Source of the DNA: an uncultured Agrobacterium sp.
GTDB lineage: Bacteria; Pseudomonadota; Alphaproteobacteria; Rhizobiales; Rhizobiaceae
Direction of reading: 5' to 3'
NCBI GenBank assembly: GCA_913777615.1
Contig: CAJYTK010000011.1
Coordinates: forward strand, 390,103-454,102
DNA length: 64,000 nt
In this document: piece by piece, positions 9,596 to 16,956 of the stretch
Position numbering within the stretch: the first letter of the stretch is position 1
How the letters are laid out: every line of letters starts with the position of its first letter
Made by a program: the position numbers and the translations under genes
The notes under the pieces: model-generated
The model's database searches: none
The model's input: the letters and a program-made list of their open reading frames with translations, nothing else
What the model was told of the DNA's origin: nothing

Positions 9596-10372
9596 TCAGC
9601 CTCCCCCCAATCCCTCCGACATGCCTTGGGCGATCGCCTGCAACTGCGCTCCCAGTTCCGCTATTTTATCATCGCTCGCTTCGCTGCGTAAAATACTGAT
9701 CGCGATCCCGGCAACGGCCGCGCCGGAATGGTCACGAAGTGGGGCCCCGATACAAATCATTCCTTCGCGGATCTGCCCGTCATCAACGGAAAAGCCTCGT
9801 TTTCGTGTGACCTCGAGCTCACGCTTAAGCTCCTCAACGCTGCCTACACTGCGCGGTGTCAGCGGCTTGGGAAAATCGGTCAGCAGACGATCGAGTTCAG
9901 CAGGCTTGAGATCCGATAGAAGTATCTTGCCCGTTGCCGTAAACGGCGCTGGCAATCTCATGCCGATACGGAAGGTCTGCCCCAACGGCTGATCCGAATT
10001 GCGACAGCCGACATAGACCACTTCCGCTCCCTCGCGAACTGTGAGCGTTACGGTATAAGGGTCGAGCTTACGGTCCCGCGCAAGCACTTCCTGAAATGTG
10101 GTGACGATATCGAGCTGCGACAGAAAGGCGTTGGCCCATCGAAGCGGGTGAGGCCCGATCTTCAACGTGCCATCGGGCGACTTGCCTACCAGGTCCAACT
10201 CGCCCATCACCGCCAGCAGCCCATGTGCCGTGCTCTTCGGAAGGCTGAGAGTTCGCGCAATTTCAGCGGCTGTCAGATTTTTGCCCGATGCGAGAATATC
10301 GAGAATTGCGACCGCTCGACGTAGCGCCGGCACGGTTTGAGCGGACGATGAGTCGGGCTCGTCATTTTGCAT
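9596..10372 (-). CDS. blcR: BlcR (AttJ), IclR-family repressor of the blc operon
   Basis: The 258-residue IclR-type protein has an N-terminal winged HTH (LRRAVAILDILASGKNLTAAEIARTLSLPKSTAHGLLAVM) and a GAF-like effector domain containing RIGMRLPAPFTATGKILLSDL. In Agrobacterium, BlcR represses blcABC and is released by gamma-hydroxybutyrate or succinate semialdehyde. An upstream in-frame ATG at 10414 exists, but AAGGAG sits six bases before the ATG at 10372, which is the better start. It is divergent from blcA with repeated half-sites between them. Confidence 0.9.
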   Translation of the reverse strand: MQNDEPDSSSAQTVPALRRAVAILDILASGKNLTAAEIARTLSLPKSTAHGLLAVMGELDLVGKSPDGTLKIGPHPLRWANAFLSQLDIVTTFQEVLARDRKLDPYTVTLTVREGAEVVYVGCRNSDQPLGQTFRIGMRLPAPFTATGKILLSDLKPAELDRLLTDFPKPLTPRSVGSVEELKRELEVTRKRGFSVDDGQIREGMICIGAPLRDHSGAAVAGIAISILRSEASDDKIAELGAQLQAIAQGMSEGLGGG

Positions 10373-10381
10373 ATCATCTCC

Positions 10382-10410
10382 TTGACAGGGTCGGCAGCAG
10401 TCGGCATAGT
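10382..10410 (+). promoter_or_regulatory. Predicted blcABC promoter
   Basis: TTGACA at 10382-10387 is followed after exactly 17 bases by CATAGT at 10405-10410. The -10 element overlaps the first AGTTCA half-site, so bound BlcR would block RNA polymerase. The position is inferred from the motif only. Confidence 0.6.
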
Positions 10411-10444
10411 TCAATATATGGATCGTAGTTCAATTAGATGAACT
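10407..10444 (+). promoter_or_regulatory. Predicted BlcR operator cluster
   Basis: TAGTTCAAT occurs as a direct repeat at 10407-10415 and 10426-10434, 19 bases apart. The second copy also forms a perfect inverted repeat, AGTTCA (10427-10432) with TGAACT (10439-10444), separated by six bases. The cluster lies between blcR and blcA and overlaps the -10 and predicted start of blc transcription, as expected for an IclR-type repressor. Confidence 0.65.
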
Positions 10445-10461
10445 TAACAGGAGATCATGCG

Positions 10462-11916
10462 GTGCTCAAGTTGAGGAACCCTCGCCTTCTTACAGATGCA
10501 TGTCTGATCAACGGAAAGTGGATTCAATCGGATAGTTCTGAAACGATCAAGGTTGAAAATCCGGCAACCGGCAAGGTTATCGCTGAAGTCCCCTCTCTGA
10601 CCCCAATTCAGGTGGAGCATGCGGTCGAAGCAGCGGAGAAAGCCCTCGTCGGCTGGCGAAGCCGTTCTGCAAAGGAGCGCGCGTCTGTCTTGAGACGCTG
10701 GTTCGAGCTGATGGTCGCACATGCCGACGATCTCGCAGCGTTGATGACGGCAGAACAGGGTAAGCCGCTCGCCGAAGCCAAGGGTGAAGCGCTCTATGCT
10801 GCTTCCTTCGTGGAGTGGTTTTCCGAGGAGGCGAAGCGGGTCTATGGCGACACTATCCCCGCACCGACGACCGACAAACGCATCACCATTTTCAAGCAGC
10901 CGATCGGTGTCTGTGCAGCCATCACGCCGTGGAATTTCCCGGCTGCGATGATCACTCGCAAGGCCGCGCCGGCACTTGCCGCAGGCTGCACGATGATCGT
11001 CAAACCTGCCGAGCAAACACCGCTTACAGCGCTCGCTCTCGGCGTGCTTGCCGAAGAGGCTGGCATTCCAGCTGGCGTGCTACAGGTGGTGACGGGAAAG
11101 GCACGGGAGATCGGCAAGGTGTTCACCGAGAGTGACACGGTGCGCAAGATTTCCTTCACCGGATCGACAGAAGTCGGGCGCGTGCTGATGGCGCAATCAG
11201 CCCCGACAATAAAAAAGCTTTCGCTTGAACTCGGCGGCAATGCGCCCTTCATCGTCTTTGACGATGCCAATATCGACGCCGCAGTCGAGGGCGCTGTCGC
11301 ATCGAAGTATCGCAATGCCGGACAGACATGTGTCTGCAGCAATCGAATTTACGTTCAGGCTGGAATTTTTGACGCCTTTGCGGAAAAACTTGCCGCGAAG
11401 GTGAAGGCGATGAAGGTCGGAGCCGGCGTCGAGGAGGGCGTCACCATCGGTCCATTGATCGATGAGGACGCCGTCAAGAAGGTCGAGGAGCACGTCGCCG
11501 ACGCTGTGGCGAAAGGCGCCAGCATCCTTACCGGCGGTGGACGACACGCACTTGGCGGTACCTTTTTCGAGCCGACTGTCATTACCGGTGCGACACAGGC
11601 GATGAAGGTGGCGCGCGAGGAAACTTTTGGGCCCGTCGCCCCTCTCTTTCGTTTCGAGACGGAAGATGAGGTGATTGCCATGGCCAACGACACAGAGTTC
11701 GGCTTGGCTGCTTATTTTTACACCGAGAACTTCAGCCGTACATGGCGCGTCGCGGAGGCTCTGGAATATGGAATGGTTGGCCACAACACCGGCATGATCT
11801 CCAATGAGGTTGCCCCATTCGGTGGCGTCAAGCAATCCGGTCTTGGCCGCGAGGGCTCCCACTTCGGCATCGATGAATATCTTGAAATCAAATATCTCTG
11901 CTCGGCTCTCAGCTGA
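10462..11916 (+). CDS. blcA: BlcA, succinate-semialdehyde dehydrogenase
   Basis: The 484-residue aldehyde dehydrogenase matches the GabD/AttK type: Rossmann segment ITPWNFPAAMITRKAAPALAAGCTMIVKPAEQTP, the FTGSTEVGR loop, general base in LELGGN, catalytic cysteine in GQTCVCSNR, and a C-terminal PFGGVKQSGLGREGSHFGIDEY. It oxidises succinate semialdehyde to succinate with NAD(P). An ATG at 10438 would add eight residues but lies inside the inverted repeat; the GTG at 10462 has AGGAG eight bases upstream and gives the same N terminus length as GabD (LINGKW near residue 17). Confidence 0.92.
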   Translation: MLKLRNPRLLTDACLINGKWIQSDSSETIKVENPATGKVIAEVPSLTPIQVEHAVEAAEKALVGWRSRSAKERASVLRRWFELMVAHADDLAALMTAEQGKPLAEAKGEALYAASFVEWFSEEAKRVYGDTIPAPTTDKRITIFKQPIGVCAAITPWNFPAAMITRKAAPALAAGCTMIVKPAEQTPLTALALGVLAEEAGIPAGVLQVVTGKAREIGKVFTESDTVRKISFTGSTEVGRVLMAQSAPTIKKLSLELGGNAPFIVFDDANIDAAVEGAVASKYRNAGQTCVCSNRIYVQAGIFDAFAEKLAAKVKAMKVGAGVEEGVTIGPLIDEDAVKKVEEHVADAVAKGASILTGGGRHALGGTFFEPTVITGATQAMKVAREETFGPVAPLFRFETEDEVIAMANDTEFGLAAYFYTENFSRTWRVAEALEYGMVGHNTGMISNEVAPFGGVKQSGLGREGSHFGIDEYLEIKYLCSALS

Positions 11917-11936
11917 GACATGATCGGGAGGACACT

Positions 11937-13097
11937 ATGACGATCAATCCCTTCGAGTTTCGAACCGTTCCCTCCATGCAAATCGCGTGGGGCGGAGCTG
12001 CAAAGCTTGGTGAAATACTGGCTGTCCGGTTCGCGCAGCGCAAGGCGCTCCTGATTACCGACAGCGGCCTCGTGAAAGCAGGGCTTATTCAACCGATCGC
12101 CGACACGCTGTCTTCCAGCGGCTTTTCCGTCGAGATATTCGACAAGGTGGTCGCCGATCCGCCGGAACATGTAGTGGCTGAATGCGTCACATCCGCAAAA
12201 GCCTTTGGTGCGGATATCGTGATCGGTCTGGGCGGCGGATCGTCGCTCGACATCGCCAAGCTCGTGGCCGTGCTCCTCGTCTCCGATCAGTCGCTTGCCG
12301 AGATGTACGGCATAGGCAACGTCAAGGGATCGCGCGCACCTTTGGTGCTGATACCGACGACTGCCGGCACGGGCTCGGAAGTCACCAACATCTCGATCAT
12401 CACGACCGGCGAAACCACGAAAATGGGCGTCGTTTCGCCCCAGCTTTACGCGGACTTCGTGCTCCTCGACGCTGAGTTGACTGTCGGCTTGCCGCAGGTC
12501 CACACCGCCGCAACCGGGATCGATGCGATGGTTCACGCGATCGAAGCCTACACCAGCAAGCACAAGAAGAACCCGCTCTCCGACTGCCTGGCACGCGAAG
12601 CCTTGCGTCTTCTCGGAGACAATCTGGTGGCCGCCTGTAAGGATGGGACGAACCGGCAGGCGCGAGAGGCCATGCTTCTGGGCGCCACGCTGGCAGGCCA
12701 GGCCTTTGCCAACTCGCCGGTTGCGGCAGTGCATGCCCTCGCCTACCCGCTCGGAGGCCATTACCACATTCCGCACGGGCTTTCCAACGCGCTGATGCTC
12801 GGCCCGATCCTCCGTTTCAACGCCGCCGCTGCCGCGCCGCTTTACGCCGAGCTCGCCGACGTCTTGAAGGTTCCGGGAACCGGTGACGCCGCCACGCGCT
12901 CGACAGCCTTCGTTCAGCACATGGAAAAGCTGATGGATGGGAGCGGGGCGCCTCGGCGCCTGCGCGATGTAGGCGTGACCGACAACAGCCTCGCGATGCT
13001 GGCGTCCGATGCAATGAAGCAGACGCGTCTACTCGTCAACAACCCCGTCGAGGTCCGCGAAGAGGATGCGCTGGCGCTTTATCGGGAAGCATTCTGA
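11937..13097 (+). CDS. blcB: BlcB, iron-dependent 4-hydroxybutyrate dehydrogenase
   Basis: The 386-residue group III iron alcohol dehydrogenase has the GLGGGSSLDIAK nucleotide motif, PTTAGTGSEVT, the DAMVHAIEAYTS metal-site helix, and a second histidine cluster VHALAYPLGGHYHIPHGLSNA. In the blc pathway this enzyme converts 4-hydroxybutyrate to succinate semialdehyde, which BlcA then oxidises. It starts 20 bases after blcA with GGGAGG ahead of the ATG, so the genes share a transcript. Confidence 0.92.
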   Translation: MTINPFEFRTVPSMQIAWGGAAKLGEILAVRFAQRKALLITDSGLVKAGLIQPIADTLSSSGFSVEIFDKVVADPPEHVVAECVTSAKAFGADIVIGLGGGSSLDIAKLVAVLLVSDQSLAEMYGIGNVKGSRAPLVLIPTTAGTGSEVTNISIITTGETTKMGVVSPQLYADFVLLDAELTVGLPQVHTAATGIDAMVHAIEAYTSKHKKNPLSDCLAREALRLLGDNLVAACKDGTNRQAREAMLLGATLAGQAFANSPVAAVHALAYPLGGHYHIPHGLSNALMLGPILRFNAAAAAPLYAELADVLKVPGTGDAATRSTAFVQHMEKLMDGSGAPRRLRDVGVTDNSLAMLASDAMKQTRLLVNNPVEVREEDALALYREAF

Positions 13098-13141
13098 TTA
13101 CCGAACCCATTCAGAAATCTATTCTCAGGGAGGAAACCTTT

Positions 13142-13933
13142 ATGACTGATATCAGGCTCTATATGCTTCAATCCGGAACCTTGAAATGCAAGGTCCACAA
13201 CATTAAGATGAACCAGGGAGACGGCGCAGATTACGAAATCCCCGTTCCATTCTTCCTGATTACCCACCCGGACGGGCATACCGTCATCGACGGCGGCAAT
13301 GCAATCGAAGTGGCCACCGATCCACGCGGCCATTGGGGTGGCGTCTGCGATGTCTACTGGCCGGTTCTGGATAAGGATCAGGGCTGCGTCGACCAGATCA
13401 AGGCGCTTGGCTTTGACCCCGCGGATGTCAAATACGTGGTCCAGTCCCATCTGCATCTCGACCACACCGGCGCCATCGGACGTTTCCCGAATGCGACCCA
13501 CATCGTCCAGCGCCGGGAATATGAGTACGCCTTTACGCCGGACTGGTTTGCGGCAGGCGGTTACATCCGCAAGGATTTCGACAAGCCGGGCTTGAAATGG
13601 CAGTTCCTCAACGGAGCGGACGACGATCTTTATGACATCTACGGCGATGGCACTTTGACGACGATCTTCACTCCTGGTCACGCGCCCGGCCACCAGTCCT
13701 TCCTGGTGCGAGTGCCGGACAGCAAGCCGCTGCTGCTCACCATCGACGCCGCCTACACACTGGATCACTGGGAAGAAAAGGCGCTGCCAGGCTTCCTCGC
13801 TTCCACGGTGGATACAGTGCGCTCCGTGCAAAAGCTCAGAACCATTGCAGAGAAGGCAGATGCGATCGTCGTGACAGGACATGATCCCGACGCTTGGTCG
13901 ACTTTCAAGAAAGCTCCAGAATATTACGGCTGA
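13142..13933 (+). CDS. blcC: BlcC (AttM), gamma-butyrolactone/N-acyl homoserine lactone lactonase
   Basis: The 263-residue metallo-beta-lactamase-fold enzyme has the dinuclear zinc motif SHLHLDH (His103, His105, Asp107, His108), a later GHAPGH histidine and a TGHDPDAW C-terminal ligand. Opening segment and overall sequence read as the Agrobacterium AttM/AiiB lactonases, which hydrolyse gamma-butyrolactone to 4-hydroxybutyrate and also open AHL quorum signals. It is the last gene of the operon, 44 bases after blcB, preceded by GGGAGG and followed by a strong terminator. Confidence 0.95.
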   Translation: MTDIRLYMLQSGTLKCKVHNIKMNQGDGADYEIPVPFFLITHPDGHTVIDGGNAIEVATDPRGHWGGVCDVYWPVLDKDQGCVDQIKALGFDPADVKYVVQSHLHLDHTGAIGRFPNATHIVQRREYEYAFTPDWFAAGGYIRKDFDKPGLKWQFLNGADDDLYDIYGDGTLTTIFTPGHAPGHQSFLVRVPDSKPLLLTIDAAYTLDHWEEKALPGFLASTVDTVRSVQKLRTIAEKADAIVVTGHDPDAWSTFKKAPEYYG

Positions 13934-13980
13934 GCCACTCTATCAGCGGAGATAATTCCCCGCGAGAAGGTTCGAACGCA

Positions 13981-14013
13981 AAAGCCGGGCGCTGTAGCAG
14001 CGCCCGGCTTTTT
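13981..14013 (+). terminator. blc operon terminator
   Basis: AAAGCCGGGCGCTG at 13981-13994 pairs perfectly with 13998-14011 around a three-base loop and is followed by T residues. The 14-bp GC-rich stem closes the blcABC transcript. Confidence 0.85.
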
Positions 14014-14056
14014 GAGATTTCACTTTGCGCAGGCCAGCGAGGCGCGCAGCCAGCTG

Positions 14057-14224
14057 TTACAGCTGAACCTTATCGAAAGCCTTGGGATCGATACCAAGCG
14101 CATCGAGATCGGAACCGGCAGGCTTGCGGTGGGCACGCACAGCGGCGGAGACCGAAACGGCGGCGCCGAAAACGGCAAGGGTTTCACTGAAAAACTTACG
14201 CGATGTCTTTGCAACCGAACGCAT
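14057..14224 (-). CDS. Small 55-residue protein, unknown function
   Basis: A 55-residue frame begins MRSVAKTSRKFF, has a hydrophobic/alanine-rich middle (TLAVFGAAVSVSAAV) and ends DLDALGIDPKAFDKVQL. A very strong ribosome site, AAAAGGAGAAAGAA, lies directly upstream, which argues that it is translated. The ending resembles small rhizobial proteins with a GIDP-AF motif as I recall them, but no function is known to me. A longer in-frame start at 14266 is possible but has no such site. Confidence 0.65.
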   Translation of the reverse strand: MRSVAKTSRKFFSETLAVFGAAVSVSAAVRAHRKPAGSDLDALGIDPKAFDKVQL

Positions 14225-14360
14225 TTCTTTCTCCTTTTGAACTGCCCTAGATATGGTCAAAACCACGCGGATCTACAACTCATGATATAGAGAGGGAGCC
14301 ATGCGGCGGAGCTCGAACTCCTTTGGATGTCAGCTAAAGCAAATTTGCATGGCTACATCA

Positions 14361-14438
14361 ACGACCCGAAAATCGGGATCGATTTTCGCAAAGCGTGATG
14401 CGTAAGTTCAAGACGTTAGAACGTCCTTTTTGGGTCGT
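14361..14438. repeat. MITE/RIME-like intergenic element
   Basis: A 78-base segment is bounded by inverted ends ACGACCC (14361-14367) and GGGTCGT (14432-14438). Inside are two perfect palindromes: CGAAAATCG/CGATTTTCG at 14367-14375 and 14380-14388, and GACGTT/AACGTC at 14412-14425. It lies in the 300-base gap between the 55-residue ORF and the ArsC-like gene. The layout suits a small non-autonomous repeat of the rhizobial intergenic mosaic kind; only one clear copy is in this window. Confidence 0.5.
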
Positions 14439-14524
14439 AACGGATGGCACAGCGCGCCAAGACGCGACGCTATGCCTACTCTCCAATTTTTGTTAAGTCA
14501 GACATCACAAGGGAGACGGACAAC

Positions 14525-14875
14525 ATGGCGACCGCGATTTACGGCATCAAGAACTGCGACACGATGAAGAAGGCGCGTAGTTGGCTGGACGAGAACGGTA
14601 TCGAAACTGCGTTTCACGATTACAAGGTGAAGGGCATCGATCGCCAGCATCTGGAGGCATGGTGCGATGCGGCGGGATGGGAGATGGTGCTGAACCGCGC
14701 TGGCACGACTTTCAAGAAGCTCGATGACGAACAGAAAGCTGACCTAACACGTGAAAAGGCCATAGCGCTGATGTTGCAACAGCCTTCGATGATCAAGCGG
14801 CCGGTGCTGGAAGCAGAGGATAAGATCGTCGTCGGTTTCAAGCCCGACATCTATGCCAATCTCTTCGGCAAGTAA
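14525..14875 (+). CDS. Spx/ArsC-like reductase (YffB type)
   Basis: The 116-residue thioredoxin-fold protein has YGIKNCDTMKKARSWLDENGIE, with a single cysteine followed by DTMKKA, then HDYKVKGI and a late SMIKRPVLE motif. This is the YffB branch of the ArsC/Spx family, whose physiological role is not settled. An earlier in-frame ATG at 14444 would add 27 residues; GGGAG nine bases before 14525 supports the shorter form. The ybaK gene starts three bases after its stop, so they are one operon. Confidence 0.9.
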   Translation: MATAIYGIKNCDTMKKARSWLDENGIETAFHDYKVKGIDRQHLEAWCDAAGWEMVLNRAGTTFKKLDDEQKADLTREKAIALMLQQPSMIKRPVLEAEDKIVVGFKPDIYANLFGK

Positions 14876-14878
14876 CCC

Positions 14879-15355
14879 ATGTCCAAGACGACGCGTGCAA
14901 CCCAGATGCTGACGAAAGCGGGCGTGGCTTTCACCACCGTATCCTACGAATACGACCCCAATGCCGAGCGTATCGGTCTTCAAGCAGCCGAATCCATTGG
15001 CGAGCCGCCACATCTGGTGTTGAAGACACTGATGGCCGAAGTGGATGGCAGAGCTGTGTGCGTCGTCGTACCGTCGGACCGCGAAGTCAGCATGAAGAAG
15101 CTGGCGGCAGCCTTTGGCGGCAAATCCGCCAATATGATGAAGCCTGCCGATGCCGAGCGAGCGACGGGCTTCCATGTCGGCGGCATCAGTCCTTTCGGGC
15201 AGAAAAAGCTGGTGCCAACAGCCATCGAGGTCCAGTCCATGGACCACGCCTATGTTTACATGAATGGCGGGCAACGCGGACTTCAAATCCGCCTTTCGCC
15301 AAAAGATGCGCTGACAGCTTTAAAGGCCTCAGCTGTGCCGCTCATCGCCGAGTGA
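14879..15355 (+). CDS. ybaK: Cys-tRNA(Pro) deacylase YbaK
   Basis: The 158-residue protein is a stand-alone YbaK/EbsC-type editing domain (TRATQMLTKAGVAFTTVSYEYDP..., LKTLMAEVDGRAVCVVVPSDREVSMKKLAAAFGGKSANMM, GGISPFGQKKLVPTAIE). These proteins hydrolyse Cys-tRNA(Pro) mischarged by prolyl-tRNA synthetase. The lysine in VLKTL is the expected catalytic residue. It lies three bases downstream of the ArsC-like gene. Confidence 0.92.
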   Translation: MSKTTRATQMLTKAGVAFTTVSYEYDPNAERIGLQAAESIGEPPHLVLKTLMAEVDGRAVCVVVPSDREVSMKKLAAAFGGKSANMMKPADAERATGFHVGGISPFGQKKLVPTAIEVQSMDHAYVYMNGGQRGLQIRLSPKDALTALKASAVPLIAE

Positions 15356-15437
15356 GCCACGCCAGCCGGAAGGTGGTTGGCTTTCCCGATGGATGGTCTA
15401 TTGTCCACCCGTTCAAGCAGACATGTGAAGGCAGATC

Positions 15438-16676
15438 ATGAGCGTTTCCCCTATCGATCCCGTCAAACTCGAGAAACTGGCCGAAGTCGCCGTCAAGGTC
15501 GGACTTCAGCTCCAGAAGGATCAGGACCTGGTGATTACGGCGCCGCTTGCGGCCTTGCCGCTGGTGCGCCAGTTGACCAAGCACGCCTATATGGCAGGCA
15601 GCGGTCTGGTGACCACCTTCTATTCCGATGAAGAGACGACGCTGGCGCGTTACCGCCATGCAAACGACGCCAATTTCGACAAGGCGTCCAGCTGGCTTTA
15701 TGAAGGTATGGCCAAGGCATACGCGAATGGCGCGGCACGACTGGCCATTTCCGGGGACAACCCTATGCTGCTGTCCGAGCAAGATCCGTCAAAAGTGGCA
15801 CGCGCCAACAAAGCCAACTCCACAGCTTATAAGCCAGCGCTTGAGAAGATTTCCAACTTCGATATCAACTGGAATATCATCTCCTATCCAAACCCATCCT
15901 GGGCAAAACAGGTTTTCCCCGGTGTGAGCGAGGAAGAGGCAGTCCGCAAGCTGGCCGACGCGATCTTCGCCGCCTCGCGCGTCGATGTCGCCGATCCGGT
16001 GGCTGCCTGGGCGGAGCACAATGCCAATCTCGCCAAGCGGTCCAAGTGGTTGAATGGCGAGCGCTTCGCGTCGCTGCACTTCAAAGGTCCAGGCACCGAC
16101 GTTACAATCGGTCTGGCCGACGGCCATGAATGGCACGGCGGTGCGTCAATGGCAAAGAATGGCGTGACCTGCAATCCGAATATCCCCACCGAGGAAGTCT
16201 TCACCACTCCGCATGCGTTGCGTGTCGATGGCTATGTCTCCAGCACCAAGCCACTGTCTCATCAGGGTACGCTGATCGACGACATACAGGTGAAGTTTGA
16301 GGCGGGCCGCATCGTCGAGGCCAAGGCTTCGAAGGGTGAATCCGTCCTGAACAAGGTACTCGATACCGACGAGGGCGCGCGCCGTCTCGGCGAAGTGGCG
16401 CTTGTGCCGCATTCCTCGCCGATCTCGGCAAGCGGCATCCTCTTCTACAACACACTCTTCGACGAAAACGCCTCCTGCCATATCGCGCTCGGCCAGTGCT
16501 ACTCCAAGTGCTTTATCGATGGCGCCTCGCTCAGCCAGGATCAGATCAAGTCTCAGGGCGGCAATTCGAGCCTCATCCATATCGACTGGATGATCGGCTC
16601 CGACAAGGTCGATATCGACGGCATCAAACCGGATGGCTCCGTCGTGCCAGTCATGCGCAAAGGTGAATGGGCTTAG
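15438..16676 (+). CDS. M29-family aminopeptidase
   Basis: The 412-residue protein matches thermophilic-type M29 metallo-aminopeptidases: an N-terminal VKVGLQLQKDQDLVITAPLAALPLVRQLTKHAYMAGSG domain, then the metal-site region with NIPTEEVFTTPHALRVDGYV (Glu and His ligands), VLDTDEGARRLGEVALVP and GNSSLIHIDWMIGS. It removes N-terminal residues from peptides in the cytoplasm. It begins 82 bases after ybaK and ends before a strong terminator. Confidence 0.93.
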   Translation: MSVSPIDPVKLEKLAEVAVKVGLQLQKDQDLVITAPLAALPLVRQLTKHAYMAGSGLVTTFYSDEETTLARYRHANDANFDKASSWLYEGMAKAYANGAARLAISGDNPMLLSEQDPSKVARANKANSTAYKPALEKISNFDINWNIISYPNPSWAKQVFPGVSEEEAVRKLADAIFAASRVDVADPVAAWAEHNANLAKRSKWLNGERFASLHFKGPGTDVTIGLADGHEWHGGASMAKNGVTCNPNIPTEEVFTTPHALRVDGYVSSTKPLSHQGTLIDDIQVKFEAGRIVEAKASKGESVLNKVLDTDEGARRLGEVALVPHSSPISASGILFYNTLFDENASCHIALGQCYSKCFIDGASLSQDQIKSQGGNSSLIHIDWMIGSDKVDIDGIKPDGSVVPVMRKGEWA

Positions 16677-16726
16677 GAATTCTTCAGGCCTTCGCGTGAA
16701 CCCGCGAGAGAACCCCGGCAAAGTCC

Positions 16727-16757
16727 GCCGGCTCCTGCGAAGGGGCCGGCATTTTTT
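16727..16757 (+). terminator. Terminator after the aminopeptidase
   Basis: GCCGGCTCCT at 16727-16736 pairs with AGGGGCCGGC at 16741-16750 (one G-U pair) around a GCGA tetraloop, followed by six T residues. This is a textbook intrinsic terminator. Confidence 0.9.
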
Positions 16758-16956
16758 CGCAATGTCTGTCATCTAAGGACCTATGCTCGTCAAAGAAGAG
16801 CCCCTTCTTAGACTAAAGTCATAAGTCGAAAGGATCGCTCTTCCTTTCGTTAAAATTCTGTCACTTTGCAGTCAGGTGCATCGCGCCCCAAAAGGGAAGT
16901 TCGAGGGGAGTCGAACTGGTGCGATGCGTCTTCTTGATTTCTGTGGAGGACAGACA

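Noticed and set aside
10438-10461. ATG start for blcA at 10438
   Set aside because: It lies within the palindromic operator, has no ribosome site, and makes the protein longer than GabD; the GTG at 10462 fits better.
11718-12920. 400-codon minus-strand frame across blcA and blcB
   Set aside because: It is the mirror of two well-identified enzymes and spans their junction.
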